From an uncultured Bacteroidia bacterium (GTDB taxonomy: Bacteria; Bacteroidota; Bacteroidia; NS11-12g; UBA9320): a stretch of 64,000 bases of DNA. The position numbers and the translations under genes are program-made. Location: contig CALSTB010000001.1 of NCBI GenBank assembly GCA_943789165.1, positions 420,798-484,797 on the forward strand, given 5' to 3'. The notes under the pieces were generated by a model, which did no database searches, had not been told where the DNA came from, and worked only from the letters and a program-made list of their open reading frames with translations. This document shows, one piece after another, positions 38,588-46,567 of the stretch; position 1 is the first letter of the stretch, and each line of letters opens with the position of its first letter.

Positions 38588-39544
38588 ATGGAGTTCAAGC
38601 CCCTTGAATCATATCTATCTGATCCTAGTCCTTACACAAGCCGTAGACTCGTGGAACAGTTGGGTGAGGAAAAGTTTACCATTAATGACATAGGCGTTAG
38701 TTCACGGGTGTTTACCCATTGGCGATCAAATGGGTTAATCCCTGAAATAGAGGATGGCTCATGGGTAAAACTGAACGTGTTTCAATTTATCTGGGTACAG
38801 ATAATTAAAGACTTGCGTGCGTTTAACTTTTCTTTAAAGCAGATTGTCAAAGTACGCGCTTCGCTATTTGAGTCCTTCGAAGGGTTTGCTACGGCGGATT
38901 TGTTTGATAAAAAAGGAAAGATAACCAAGGTATTGCGAGCACAGCTTAAAAAGATGTTCGACAATCACCAAGAGATAATTGAAGGCCTAGAAAGTGGTTT
39001 CGAGTCGGATTCAAATTCAATAAAAGATTTCCTTGAGGCTTTTCAAATCCCATTGCTCCTATCACTTAGCTTGAACGTATTGTTCCGTGCAATGGATCAC
39101 ACGCTACTGATTAGGCCAGATGGTCGAGTTGATTATACTTCAGAAACGCAAGACGAGACATTGGTCAATTACTTGTCCGAGCACGATGCGGAGTCCATCT
39201 TGGTGCTTCCACTCAAAAAGTACATTCTGGTGCTGGTATCGACAAAAAAACTAGAAGATAAAGTTGGTAATATGGCCCTGGTTACCCAAGTTGAAATGGA
39301 AGTTTTACAAGCCATGCGGCAGGGAACGCTATCCGAACTTAGAATAATTTTTGACCCCAAAGACCAACACGCAGATTTGGTGTATACCTATAAAGGGGTT
39401 GTACCCGAAAATGAAATGAGTAAAGTTTTAGATCGTTTTCGGCATAAAAAACACGTTCAATTGTCTATGAAAACCAATGACGGTAAAACGGTATCTTTCG
39501 AATACCAAGACCGAAAACGGGTCCATAAATTAAATGGAAATTAA
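38588..39544 (+). CDS. MerR-like DNA-binding protein
   Basis: 318 residues from the ATG at 38588. Residues about 30-105 have the winged-helix pattern of MerR-type regulators (FTINDIGVSSRVFTHWRSNGLIPE, SWVKLNVFQFIWVQIIKDLRAFNFSLKQIVKVRASLF). The remainder (about 110-318) is an alpha/beta region of unknown function with VEMEVLQAMRQGTLSELRIIFD. Probably a transcription factor. The direct repeats at its 3' end could be its binding sites. Confidence 0.7.
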   Translation: MEFKPLESYLSDPSPYTSRRLVEQLGEEKFTINDIGVSSRVFTHWRSNGLIPEIEDGSWVKLNVFQFIWVQIIKDLRAFNFSLKQIVKVRASLFESFEGFATADLFDKKGKITKVLRAQLKKMFDNHQEIIEGLESGFESDSNSIKDFLEAFQIPLLLSLSLNVLFRAMDHTLLIRPDGRVDYTSETQDETLVNYLSEHDAESILVLPLKKYILVLVSTKKLEDKVGNMALVTQVEMEVLQAMRQGTLSELRIIFDPKDQHADLVYTYKGVVPENEMSKVLDRFRHKKHVQLSMKTNDGKTVSFEYQDRKRVHKLNGN

Positions 39545-39607
39545 TTGATAATTAATTCAGATTAATTGATAATAAACTCGGATTAATTGATTTTTAAATG
39601 GAAATTA
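39536..39607. repeat. Imperfect tandem AT-rich repeats (iteron-like)
   Basis: Three ~21-base units each carry GATTAATTGAT or AAATTAATTGAT (GGATTAATTGATTTTTAAAT in the last). They overlap the end of the MerR-like gene and precede the recombinase genes. Could be protein-binding sites. Confidence 0.55.
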
Positions 39608-39722
39608 ATGGACAAAAAGAGGTGTAGATGCAGTAATGACAAGGCATTGAAGAACTCAAGCCAATTAAATACGGGTTCATTAGAAACGGAAACACCGCTA
39701 ATGGGCATACTCCAATTGAGTT

Positions 39723-39866
39723 ATGTCAGAAAAGTCAAAACAAGGACTTACAATACAAGAATTAAAAACCTATAGCGGATTTGAAAAACTAAGTGAGAAG
39801 GAATTAGAACAAGCGCTTCGATTTATTGAGTTGATGAGTGAGGTGCTTATTGAAACATTTAAGTAA
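39723..39866 (+). CDS. Small protein upstream of serine recombinase
   Basis: 47 residues: SEKSKQGLTIQELKTYSGF followed by two amphipathic helices (LSEKELEQALRFIELMSEVL) and IETFK. It ends eight bases before the recombinase ATG at 39874, so the two are likely cotranscribed. Short helical ORFs in this position are seen beside serine recombinases. Function unknown. Confidence 0.6.
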   Translation: MSEKSKQGLTIQELKTYSGFEKLSEKELEQALRFIELMSEVLIETFK

Positions 39867-39873
39867 AAGAATA

Positions 39874-40590
39874 ATGCAGCATGTAGATCAACAATTGGCA
39901 GTCTTTGCCAAAGGGCAAAAGAACAACAAAGGGAAGGCCATTACAGCGGTAATGTATACCCGTGTATCGACCAAGGAACAGGCCGATAACAATCAGAGTC
40001 TCTTTACGCAAGCAAAGCACATCAAGCAATTTGCAATGAACAATGATTTGCAGATAATAGGGGAATTTGGTGGGACTTATGAAAGCGCCAAGAGTGATGA
40101 ACGGGTTCAGTTCAAACAAATGATTGCCTTTGTCAAAAGACATAAGGTAGATGCCATTGTGGTATACTCGATGGATCGCTTTTCAAGAAGTGGTCCCAAT
40201 GCTATTTACATTTCAGAACAACTCAGAAAGATAGGTACTGAGATTATATCTGTAACCCAACCTGTAGATGCGTCTACAGCTGCTGGGGAATTGCAACAGG
40301 GAATTTACTTTATGTTCTCACAATATGAGAATCAGCAAAGGCGCTTAAAGTCCATGGCGGGCACCCGTGAAAAGCTATTACAAGGACATTGGGTTACCAA
40401 ACCACCCTTAGGGTACAAGAAGATCACAGAAGGTGGACAAAAGAAAATAGTCATCACAAAAGAAGGTAGATTGCTGGCAGCAGCATTTAGAAGAAAGATT
40501 AAGTACAACTACGAATTTACTGAAATTAGTAAGTGGCTGTCAACAAGAGGTCTAAAGGTGAGTCATATGTTCGACGTCAGCAAAAAGTGA
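39874..40590 (+). pseudogene. Serine recombinase interrupted by IS3 element
   Basis: The resolvase N-terminal domain is intact (AVMYTRVSTKEQADNNQS with the catalytic Ser, then DAIVVYSMDRFSRSGPN), followed by the start of the recombinase domain (TKPPLGYKKI). The IS3 element begins at 40568, so the last residues of the frame are IS-encoded and the DNA-binding end is lost. It does not resume after the IS at 42051. ATG 39874 was chosen because it follows the small upstream gene; a start at 39838 would overlap it. Confidence 0.82.
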
Positions 40591-40656
40591 ACTTATAGGG
40601 GTTATGATTTAAGAGAGGGTTATTTAATATATTTATAACCTTTTAAATCAACCTTA

Positions 40657-41007
40657 ATGGTAAACAAGAAAAGTACAAGTTCACTAATCAGTGACTTAAA
40701 AAGAAAGACAAGAAAAGCGTATTCATCAGAAGAAAAGATTCGAATCATCATTGAAGGTATGCGTGGCGAGATCACCATCGCAGAATTATGTAGAAAAGAA
40801 GGAATCAGTCAAGGCAATTATTACAAGTGGGCTAAAGACTTTATGGAAGCAGGCAAACGTCGTCTAACGGGCGACACAATGCGTGAGGCTAACACTACAG
40901 AGGTGCAGGAGCTCAAAGGGGAAAATAGTTCTTTGAAGGAGTTGGTAGCAGAGCTTTCCTTAGAGGTGAGAACCTTGAAAAAAAATACAAATGGAGAAGA
41001 CTTGTAA
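40657..41007 (+). CDS. IS3 transposase OrfA
   Basis: 116 residues, HTH_Tnp_1 type: KAYSSEEKIRIIIEGMRGEITIAELCRKEGISQGNYYKWAKDFMEAGKRRL, followed by a leucine-zipper-like helix (ELKGENSSLKELVAELSLEV). It lies 11 bases before orfB in another frame. Confidence 0.9.
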   Translation: MVNKKSTSSLISDLKRKTRKAYSSEEKIRIIIEGMRGEITIAELCRKEGISQGNYYKWAKDFMEAGKRRLTGDTMREANTTEVQELKGENSSLKELVAELSLEVRTLKKNTNGEDL

Positions 41008-41018
41008 GAAAGCGATAT

Positions 41019-41993
41019 ATGCATTACAGTCAACAGGAGAAATATGAGCTTATACAGCTTGTAGAGCAATCGGACTTAGGTGTTTTACGTACTCTCAGAG
41101 AGCTTAAACTTAACAAAACCACCTTTTATAACTGGTACAAAGCATATGCCGAAGGCGGCTATGATGGTCTTGCACGTAAACCCAGTATTCGACCAAGTTC
41201 ATGGAATAGGATTAATGAGTTAGATCGAGACAAGGTGGTAGAGATTGCTCTAGAGAAGCCAGAATTATCCCCTAGAGAGGTGGCTTGGCATATCACCGAT
41301 ACCTTCAACTATTACATCAGCGAATCCAGTGTCTATCGTATTTTGAAAGCCAATGGTCTTATCTCAGTACCAAGTTTTAGAATCATGAGTGCTTCGGATA
41401 GTTTTCATGACAAGACTACACAAGTAAACCAGATGTGGCAAACTGACTTTACGTACTTTAAAATCTATGGTTGGGGGTGGTATTACCTCTCAACAATTTT
41501 GGATGATTACTCGAGATTCATAATCAACTGGAAACTGTGCTCTAACATGAAAGCTCAAGACGTTAAAGACACCATAGATGAGGCTTTATTGGCATCCGAT
41601 GTCTCTGAAGAGAACAGGCCTAAACTGCTATCTGACAATGGGTCGTGTTACATATCCAATGAACTTGCAGAATATCTTGGCAATCAAAATATGAAGCATA
41701 TTAGAGGCCGTCCGTTACATCCACAGACCCAAGGAAAGATAGAACGCTATCACCGATCCATGAAGAATGTGGTCAAACTAGACAATTATTTTAGTCCTGA
41801 ACAACTGGAAAGAAAACTCAACGAGTTCGTGGAGTATTACAACTACAAACGCTACCACGAATCTTTGCAGAACTTAACTCCTGCTGAGGTTTACTACGGA
41901 AAAGGCGAAGTGAAATTGAAGCAAAGGAAAAAGACCAAAATCAGGACACTTAAGGCTCGTAAAAAACAGTATCAGAAATTTAAACTAAATTAG
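41019..41993 (+). CDS. IS3 transposase OrfB (integrase core)
   Basis: 324 residues. An HTH region (LRTLRELKLNKTTFYNWYKAYAEGG) is followed by the rve core: WQTDFTYFKIYGWGWYYLST (first Asp), LLSDNGSCYIS (second Asp) and PQTQGKIERYHRSMKN (Glu). Full length. About as divergent from the 44951 copy as two related but distinct ISs. Confidence 0.93.
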   Translation: MHYSQQEKYELIQLVEQSDLGVLRTLRELKLNKTTFYNWYKAYAEGGYDGLARKPSIRPSSWNRINELDRDKVVEIALEKPELSPREVAWHITDTFNYYISESSVYRILKANGLISVPSFRIMSASDSFHDKTTQVNQMWQTDFTYFKIYGWGWYYLSTILDDYSRFIINWKLCSNMKAQDVKDTIDEALLASDVSEENRPKLLSDNGSCYISNELAEYLGNQNMKHIRGRPLHPQTQGKIERYHRSMKNVVKLDNYFSPEQLERKLNEFVEYYNYKRYHESLQNLTPAEVYYGKGEVKLKQRKKTKIRTLKARKKQYQKFKLN

Positions 41994-42052
41994 CATGAAC
42001 TCTCTCTTAGTTTTTCACTCAAAAAGTTCAACTTTCGCTGAAGACGTACACC

Positions 42053-42208
42053 GAACCCTTTAAACTGAATAACGGCAGCACTATAAATAATTGTCAGCTT
42101 TTCATTGAAAGTCACCTCGCAATAGTGAAAGCAAATAATGGTGAACGAACCTTTTTACCCTACCTTAATCGATTACGAGAATTAAAAGAAGTGATTGATT
42201 GCAGTTAG
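42053..42208 (+). pseudogene. Unidentified 3' gene fragment after IS3 copy 1
   Basis: An open frame of 51 codons begins at the IS edge (EPFKLNNGSTINNCQLFIES, then PYLNRLRELKEVID) and stops at 42208. It does not match the end expected for the serine recombinase, so it is probably another gene's tail joined by deletion. Confidence 0.4.
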
Positions 42209-42223
42209 TAAATGGTTGCATAC

Positions 42224-42365
42224 TCTAAAAAGTGGCGCAACCGTCACGCCCCATAGGAGAATCCATTATCATGAGGACAAGGTTTAAGTGACATTTAACA
42301 GTCTTGTGTATGACAGTATTCAATTGAATACTTTTTTAGTCTCCAACCGTTAATTACATTTGAGT
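42224..42365 (+). repeat. Promoter module copy C
   Basis: Begins CTAAAAAGTGGCGCAACC and shares CACGCCCC, TTATCATGAG, TTTAAGTGACAT and AGTCTCC with copies A and B. It ends in the exact -7 box TACATTTG (42355-42362), three bases before the ATG at 42366. Confidence 0.65.
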
Positions 42366-42835
42366 ATGAAAAAACTAATTTTTATACTTTTTATAGGTTT
42401 TGCCGCTTTTGCATCAAATGCTCAAGATTTTGAGACTTCTGTTTTCAAATCAAAAAAGGAAGTGAATAATAATGTTATACTCGCTGTAGACACGATTACA
42501 TCACAATCAATAGACAGTAATAATTTTTCAAGTTATCAAACATATAGTCAAGAGGTTGATAGAGGGGCATTAGAAGATGCAGCTATATCTTTAGAACACT
42601 TTGCTAATCAAAACTCTACTGCTAATGCATTCTATGCTATTGGCTTTGGGTTGACTGCTTTAAGTCCATTAACTGGTACTAATAAGAGCCAATTAATACA
42701 TCTGTTTTAGCGTTAGGCAGCTTATGCACGCTCACTGCTTGGTTGATAACAAGAGACGCTAACAAACACATTAGACGGGCTGGTTATCATCTCCAAAGTG
42801 CTGATTCAGGAATAGGGGTAAAACTCGTGTTTTAA
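42366..42835 (+). pseudogene. Small exported protein with a frameshift
   Basis: The first frame (42366-42710) has a signal peptide (FILFIGFAAFASNAQ) and reaches GFGLTALSPLTGTNK. It then stops after SQLIHLF, but the neighbouring frame continues sensibly (EPINTSVLALGSLCTLTAWL, ITRDANKHIRRAGYHLQS) to a stop at 42835. A one-base change near 42685 therefore breaks a ~156-residue protein. Start fixed by promoter module C. Function unknown. Confidence 0.6.
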
Positions 42836-42851
42836 AGCTTCGGTGTAGGTC

Positions 42852-43084
42852 TATTCCGACTGCTAACGAATTGTATTTAGCAGCACTGTCATTATCCCAT
42901 TCCTCCTCGCCTCCATGTTGTGAATTGCTAACGAATTGTATTTTAGCAGCACAAAGAGGAATTGTTTAATAGGTTCTATGCAGTTGTGAATTGCTAACGA
43001 ATTGTATTTTAGCAGCACGTTTTTGACATGGTGGCTAAGTCTATCCGAGTTGTGAATTGCTAACGAATTGTATTTTAGCAGCAC
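42852..43084 (+). CRISPR. Short CRISPR array, type II-C style repeat
   Basis: Three identical 36-base repeats at 42917-42952, 42983-43018 and 43049-43084 (starting GTTGTGAATTGC, ending TTTAGCAGCAC), plus a degenerate fourth at 42852-42886 missing one T and with a changed 5' end. There are three 30-base spacers. Repeat length and the GTTGTGAATTGC opening match Bacteroidota type II-C arrays, and the repeat interior GTATTTTAGC resembles the -7 box expected for repeat-embedded promoters. The degenerate repeat marks the end far from cas2. Confidence 0.93.
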
Positions 43085-43137
43085 ATACCTCAACTTAACT
43101 GTCTGTGCTGCTTCATTTTAACCGTAACATTTAGGTG

Positions 43138-43476
43138 CTAAAAAAGTTCTAATTGCTGGGTTGGCGCTTTTGTTTTCTCTTTTTTACCACAAAAAAAGAC
43201 TTTTGACATACTAAACTGTTTGTCGGTTAAATGCATGATGCAGACATGTCCTTTAAGTGGTAAGTGAGATTCAGCACGTTTGATATGCACCAGAGCATTA
43301 TCCATGCTTGGACAATGTCTCAAAAAAACACTCCATTGAAATCTAGAGAAGCCATCTGCTTCTAAATGTTTTACGAAATTCCTGTAGTTTTTGCTGTCCG
43401 TTTTAGTCGTTGTGGGAAGATCAAAGAACAGCAGTATCCACATAATTCTGTATTGACTAAATTGACTCGTGTTCAT
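43138..43476 (-). CDS. cas2: CRISPR-associated endoribonuclease Cas2
   Basis: 112 residues of the type II-C Cas2 form: YRIMWILLFFDLPTTTKTDSKN (beta-1 with the metal-site Asp), FVKHLEADGFSRFQWSVFLRH, VCIMHLTDKQFSMSKVFFCG. It dimerises with Cas1 for spacer acquisition, but cas1 here is truncated. The array lies 54 bases downstream. Confidence 0.92.
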   Translation of the reverse strand: MNTSQFSQYRIMWILLFFDLPTTTKTDSKNYRNFVKHLEADGFSRFQWSVFLRHCPSMDNALVHIKRAESHLPLKGHVCIMHLTDKQFSMSKVFFCGKKEKTKAPTQQLELF

Positions 43477-43485
43477 TAATTACAA

Positions 43486-43689
43486 TTAATCAAAGACAGG
43501 AAGTTTTAGTTTTGTCAGATCACCGACATAACATTTATATAAACTCGAAGTAGTTTGCTGAACAGCAACCATGAGTGGGCTTAACCTACTGCCTATAGCT
43601 ACATCCATTACGGGAATTTGTAATAGCCGTGTTTTTACCCTGGTCAGTTTCATCGTTCTATCCACGCAGCCAAGAGATATTAGATCAAA
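43486..43689 (-). pseudogene. cas1: Cas1, C-terminal remnant
   Basis: The frame on the minus strand reads MKLTRVKTRLLQIPVMDVAI, GSRLSPLMVAVQQTTSSLYK, then a stop nine bases before cas2. The PLMVAVQQTTxSLYKCYxG stretch is the conserved C-terminal end of type II Cas1. Upstream it is cut at 43689 by an IS3 remnant, so the N-terminal ~230 residues and all of cas9 are missing. Confidence 0.85.
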
Positions 43690-43805
43690 GACATTTAATT
43701 AAACTAAAAACAATGAAAAAAAGAAGAAAGCAACACCTGTTGCAAAGATTAAATTTATGACTTAATTTTGACTATCTCTGGTAAACATTAGTTTGAAGAC
43801 TTACA
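43690..43805 (+). mobile_element. IS3 3'-end remnant
   Basis: These 116 bases match the 3' end of the 44906 element in the opposite orientation, from the OrfB tail (KKRRKQHLLQRL) through the terminal repeat ending GAAGACTTACA. It joins truncated cas1 on one side to a truncated PAPS-reductase-like gene on the other, so an IS-mediated deletion happened here. Confidence 0.88.
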
Positions 43806-44167
43806 TTCCCGCTTATTATAAACCTTTAGAATATGAAGTAGAAATAAAGGGAGAAATTAAAAAGGGTACATATGCGCGTAGTCGTTCAGGATGTTTTTTT
43901 TGCTTCTACCAGCAAAAGATAGAATGGGTTTGGTTACTTGAGCAACATCCCGCACTGTACGAAGAAGCAATGGGATATGAAAAAGAGGGTTACACGTGGT
44001 CTGAAGAACCACTAGAGGCTTTAGCTAAAAGCGATAGAGTCGCGGCTATTAAAAAAGATCACTATCTAAGAACACACAGAGCTAAAAATAATAATAGAAC
44101 CACCACGACTTGGCAAGATGAAATTCTAGAAGCAGAAGAAGAAGGTTGTGCAAGTTGTTTCATATAA
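43806..44167 (+). pseudogene. PAPS-reductase/DndC-like protein, C-terminal fragment
   Basis: The frame is open from within the IS remnant. GCFFCFYQQKIEWVWLLEQH, EEAMGYEKEGYTWSEEPLEAL and the terminal CASC resemble the Cys-rich C-terminal part of phosphoadenosine-phosphosulfate-reductase family proteins, a group that includes DNA-sulfur-modification DndC and phage proteins. The N-terminal PP-loop domain is absent, removed by the IS3 junction at 43805. Probably inactive. Confidence 0.6.
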
Positions 44168-44172
44168 GAAAT

Positions 44173-44508
44173 ATGTATTTTACACTGATATTTAAAAATC
44201 AAGAAAACGAGGGTAGCACTTTATGCTATGACCTTTGTTTCCATCCATGCGCAGTTTGGTTCAATAACGGTAAGGAACTACTTGTGCCAGACCCAAAGAT
44301 CCCAAATTATCAAAAAGATTTTCTTCACATGCTAATAACGCATGAGTCAATTAGTGCGTTCTCTCCTTCTAACATAAAATTTGCAGATTGCGTAATAGTG
44401 GTTTGTCATCCAGAAGGACATGGAACAGTAAAAGATTTGGAAACTTTAAAGGCTGATATAAAAGAGGAAGGTTTCCAGTTTACCGTAATTGAAAACTTAT
44501 TAAACTGA
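44173..44508 (+). CDS. Hypothetical protein
   Basis: 111 residues from the ATG at 44173, six bases after the previous stop. Soluble, with CYDLCFHPCAVWFNNGKELL and VCHPEGHGTVKDLETLKADI. No family is recognised. It was probably cotranscribed with the PAPS-reductase-like gene before that was truncated. Confidence 0.5.
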   Translation: MYFTLIFKNQENEGSTLCYDLCFHPCAVWFNNGKELLVPDPKIPNYQKDFLHMLITHESISAFSPSNIKFADCVIVVCHPEGHGTVKDLETLKADIKEEGFQFTVIENLLN

Positions 44509-44538
44509 TTTTAACGAAGCTTTTCTTGAGCACTATCG

Positions 44539-44905
44539 TTAGCCTTTGTAGTAGATAACTTGACTATGATTAGGTGTATCCCAAGTAAACTCTGCATCAA
44601 AAAAGCAGATCCATTCATACAGTATATTTACAATTTTTTCTTGTTTTAGCTCCCAGCTCCTTGGAGTCGGCACCGTTGTGGTATTCTCTTGTATCCATCT
44701 AACAACAGCACCATAGCCCATTGAGGCTCCCCTAGAGCTTCCTTTTACCTCATTTTTAAATGCTATGATAAACTCATGTGAATTGAAGTTAACCTTCAAT
44801 TGACTTAGCATTAAATCGCTATTTTGACCGAGACCTATGTTAAAGGTATTTAAATCATGCGAAAGACAATTTCGATCCAAATCATCTAAGTCGTTTACAT
44901 TTTCG
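44539..44905 (-). pseudogene. Hypothetical protein truncated by IS3 copy 2
   Basis: The minus-strand frame is open up to the IS edge at 44905 (ENVNDLDDLDRNCLSHDLNT) and ends at 44539. It therefore lacks its N-terminus. The remaining part (FIIAFKNEVKGSSRGASMGYG, FFDAEFTWDTPNHSQV) is not recognised. Confidence 0.5.
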
Positions 44906-44950
44906 TGTAAGTCTTCAAACTAATGTTCACCAGAAATAGTGTAAATTAAG

Positions 44951-45928
44951 TCATAAATTTAATCTTTGCAACAGGTGTTGCTTTCTTCTTTTTTTCATTG
45001 TTCTTAGTTTAATTAAATGTCGTTGTTCGAGTATTTCTTGGCCGCGTCCAAAATACACGTCTGATGGCGTTAGATTTTGTAAAGATTCGTGATATCGTTC
45101 GTTGTTGTAATACTCAACAAACTCTTCAAGTCTGTTTGTCAAATCACCAGGTAAATAATAATTTTCAAGTTTCACCACATTTTTCATTGACCTGTGCCAA
45201 CGTTCTATCTTCCCCTGAGTCTGCGGATGCATTGGTCTTCCGCGAACATGACTCATTCCTTTGTCTTGAATATATTTAGCAAGTTCTGAACTGATGTAGC
45301 AAGAACCGTTATCACTCAGCAGTCTCGGACTATTGTTCTTGTCTAGGCCAGCTTTTTCTAAAGCACTGTCAAGTGATCTGGTCACATCATCTGTCTTCAT
45401 ATTAGAACATAACTCCCAGTGTACAATATATCGGCTATAATCGTCTAAAATGGTGGATAGGTAATACCAACCCCATCCAACTATTTTAAAGTATGTAAAA
45501 TCAGTTTGCCACATTTGGTTTACATGAGTAGTTTTATCCTTGAACTCATCCGCAGCTCTCATTACAATATATGCTGGAGAAGTGATAAGCCCTCTTGATT
45601 TAAGGATCCGATACACACTGCTCTCAGAGATAAAGTATTGCTTTTGGTCAATCATTCTGTGGGCAAGTTCCCTTGGAGATAGTTCTGGAACCTCTAAAGC
45701 AAGCTCAACCACTTCATTTCGAACTTGGTCAGGTATTCGGTTCCACTGACTATTGGCGTTACGTTTTTTAGGAGCAAGACCATCATAGCCATGCTTGGTG
45801 TATTTTCCATACCAGTTATAAAACGTCCTCTTTGGTATGTCAAGCTCACCAAGTGTTCTGTTCACACCAAGTTCTGAGTCTTCAACCAATCGGATGATCT
45901 CGTATTTTTCGTTTTGAGTAAAGCGCAT
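44951..45928 (-). CDS. IS3 transposase OrfB (integrase core)
   Basis: 325 residues with WQTDFTYFKIVGWGWYYLST, LLSDNGSCYIS and PQTQGKIERWHRSMKN giving the DDE triad. Complete. The last ~70 residues are nearly identical to the fragment at 58875-59391, while the central part differs. Confidence 0.93.
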   Translation of the reverse strand: MRFTQNEKYEIIRLVEDSELGVNRTLGELDIPKRTFYNWYGKYTKHGYDGLAPKKRNANSQWNRIPDQVRNEVVELALEVPELSPRELAHRMIDQKQYFISESSVYRILKSRGLITSPAYIVMRAADEFKDKTTHVNQMWQTDFTYFKIVGWGWYYLSTILDDYSRYIVHWELCSNMKTDDVTRSLDSALEKAGLDKNNSPRLLSDNGSCYISSELAKYIQDKGMSHVRGRPMHPQTQGKIERWHRSMKNVVKLENYYLPGDLTNRLEEFVEYYNNERYHESLQNLTPSDVYFGRGQEILEQRHLIKLRTMKKRRKQHLLQRLNL

Positions 45929-45942
45929 ATACTTTTTGAACT

Positions 45943-46305
45943 TTATTCTAGACCACGCAAGCTTTTTTTGAGTACTCTGATTTCAAGAGCTTGCTCTGCT
46001 ACAACGAGTTTAAGGTTCTGTGATTCATCCTTGAGGTCTTTAACTTCTCCGGTATTGGCATTACGCTCTGTGTCTCCATTTAAACGCTTTTTACCCGCTT
46101 CAATAAAGTCCTTGCTCCAACGATAATAAAGTGCTGGTGCTATGCCTTCTTTACGACAGATTTCTGAAATAGATTCTTCTCCTTTTAATCCTTCAAGGAC
46201 GATTCTGATTTTTTCTTCAGAGTTGAACTTTCTTCTGGTTTGTCTTCTGATGTCTTTTACAACTGATTCGGCTGTTCTTTTTCTTGGTCTTCCTACTTTT
46301 CCCAT
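45943..46305 (-). CDS. IS3 transposase OrfA
   Basis: 120 residues: RRKFNSEEKIRIVLEGLKGEESISEICRKEGIAPALYYRWSKDFIEAGKKRL HTH region and a coiled coil (LKDESQNLKLVVAEQALEIRVL). It lies 14 bases before orfB. Confidence 0.9.
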   Translation of the reverse strand: MGKVGRPRKRTAESVVKDIRRQTRRKFNSEEKIRIVLEGLKGEESISEICRKEGIAPALYYRWSKDFIEAGKKRLNGDTERNANTGEVKDLKDESQNLKLVVAEQALEIRVLKKSLRGLE

Positions 46306-46419
46306 TATTATTTACTTTTTAAGATTTGATAAAGCCTTGAAAGACGTCTTTCAAGATAATAAACTGTTACTTAACTTTATCTCTTAAGTGGTAAACATTA
46401 GGCTGACATTTTACAAGTT

Positions 46420-46521
46420 CTAGCTATATCCCCAGCCTTTATCAAATAGGTACCCAAATTCATTATTGAAAGTCCATATGACTTCATCATTTGATTTGTT
46501 TTCCGAATCCGTTGAAAGTTT
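46420..46521 (-). pseudogene. Short C-terminal gene remnant beside IS3 copy 2
   Basis: The frame KLSTDSENKSNDEVIWTFNN then EFGYLFDKGWGYS ends five bases before the IS terminal repeat. Its composition looks coding, but an upstream stop at 46522 leaves only 33 codons. Unrecognised. Confidence 0.3.
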
Positions 46522-46567
46522 TTATTTTGCAGATATACTAATTATGAAGGTAGGAGTACTAATCAAC

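Larger units (their letters stand above)
40568..42050 (+). mobile_element. IS3-family insertion sequence, copy 1
   Basis: 1483 bases bounded by related terminal repeats starting with TG: TGTTCGACGTCAGCAAAAAG at the left, and the complement of TGTACGTCTTCAGCGAAAG at the right. It carries orfA and orfB and disrupts the serine recombinase gene. The flanks do not show a matching target duplication. Confidence 0.85.
44906..46415 (-). mobile_element. IS3-family insertion sequence, copy 2
   Basis: 1510 bases with terminal repeats TGTAAGTCTTCAAACTAATG (left) and the complement of TGTAAAATGTCAGCCTAATG (right), the shared CTAATGTT(C/T)ACCA following. It carries orfA and orfB on the minus strand. The flanking triplets differ (TCG / AGT), so there is no visible target duplication. 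Confidence 0.88.

Noticed and set aside
39587..39775. 62-residue frame before the small recombinase-linked gene
   Set aside because: Low-complexity, no homologous pattern, and it overlaps the better-supported 39723 start.
42863..43093. 76-residue minus-strand frame with repeated LLKYNSLAIHN
   Set aside because: It is a translation of the CRISPR repeats.
43105..43125. Possible tracrRNA anti-repeat (GTGCTGCT)
   Set aside because: Only eight bases match the complement of the repeat and there is no cas9 nearby; too weak to call.
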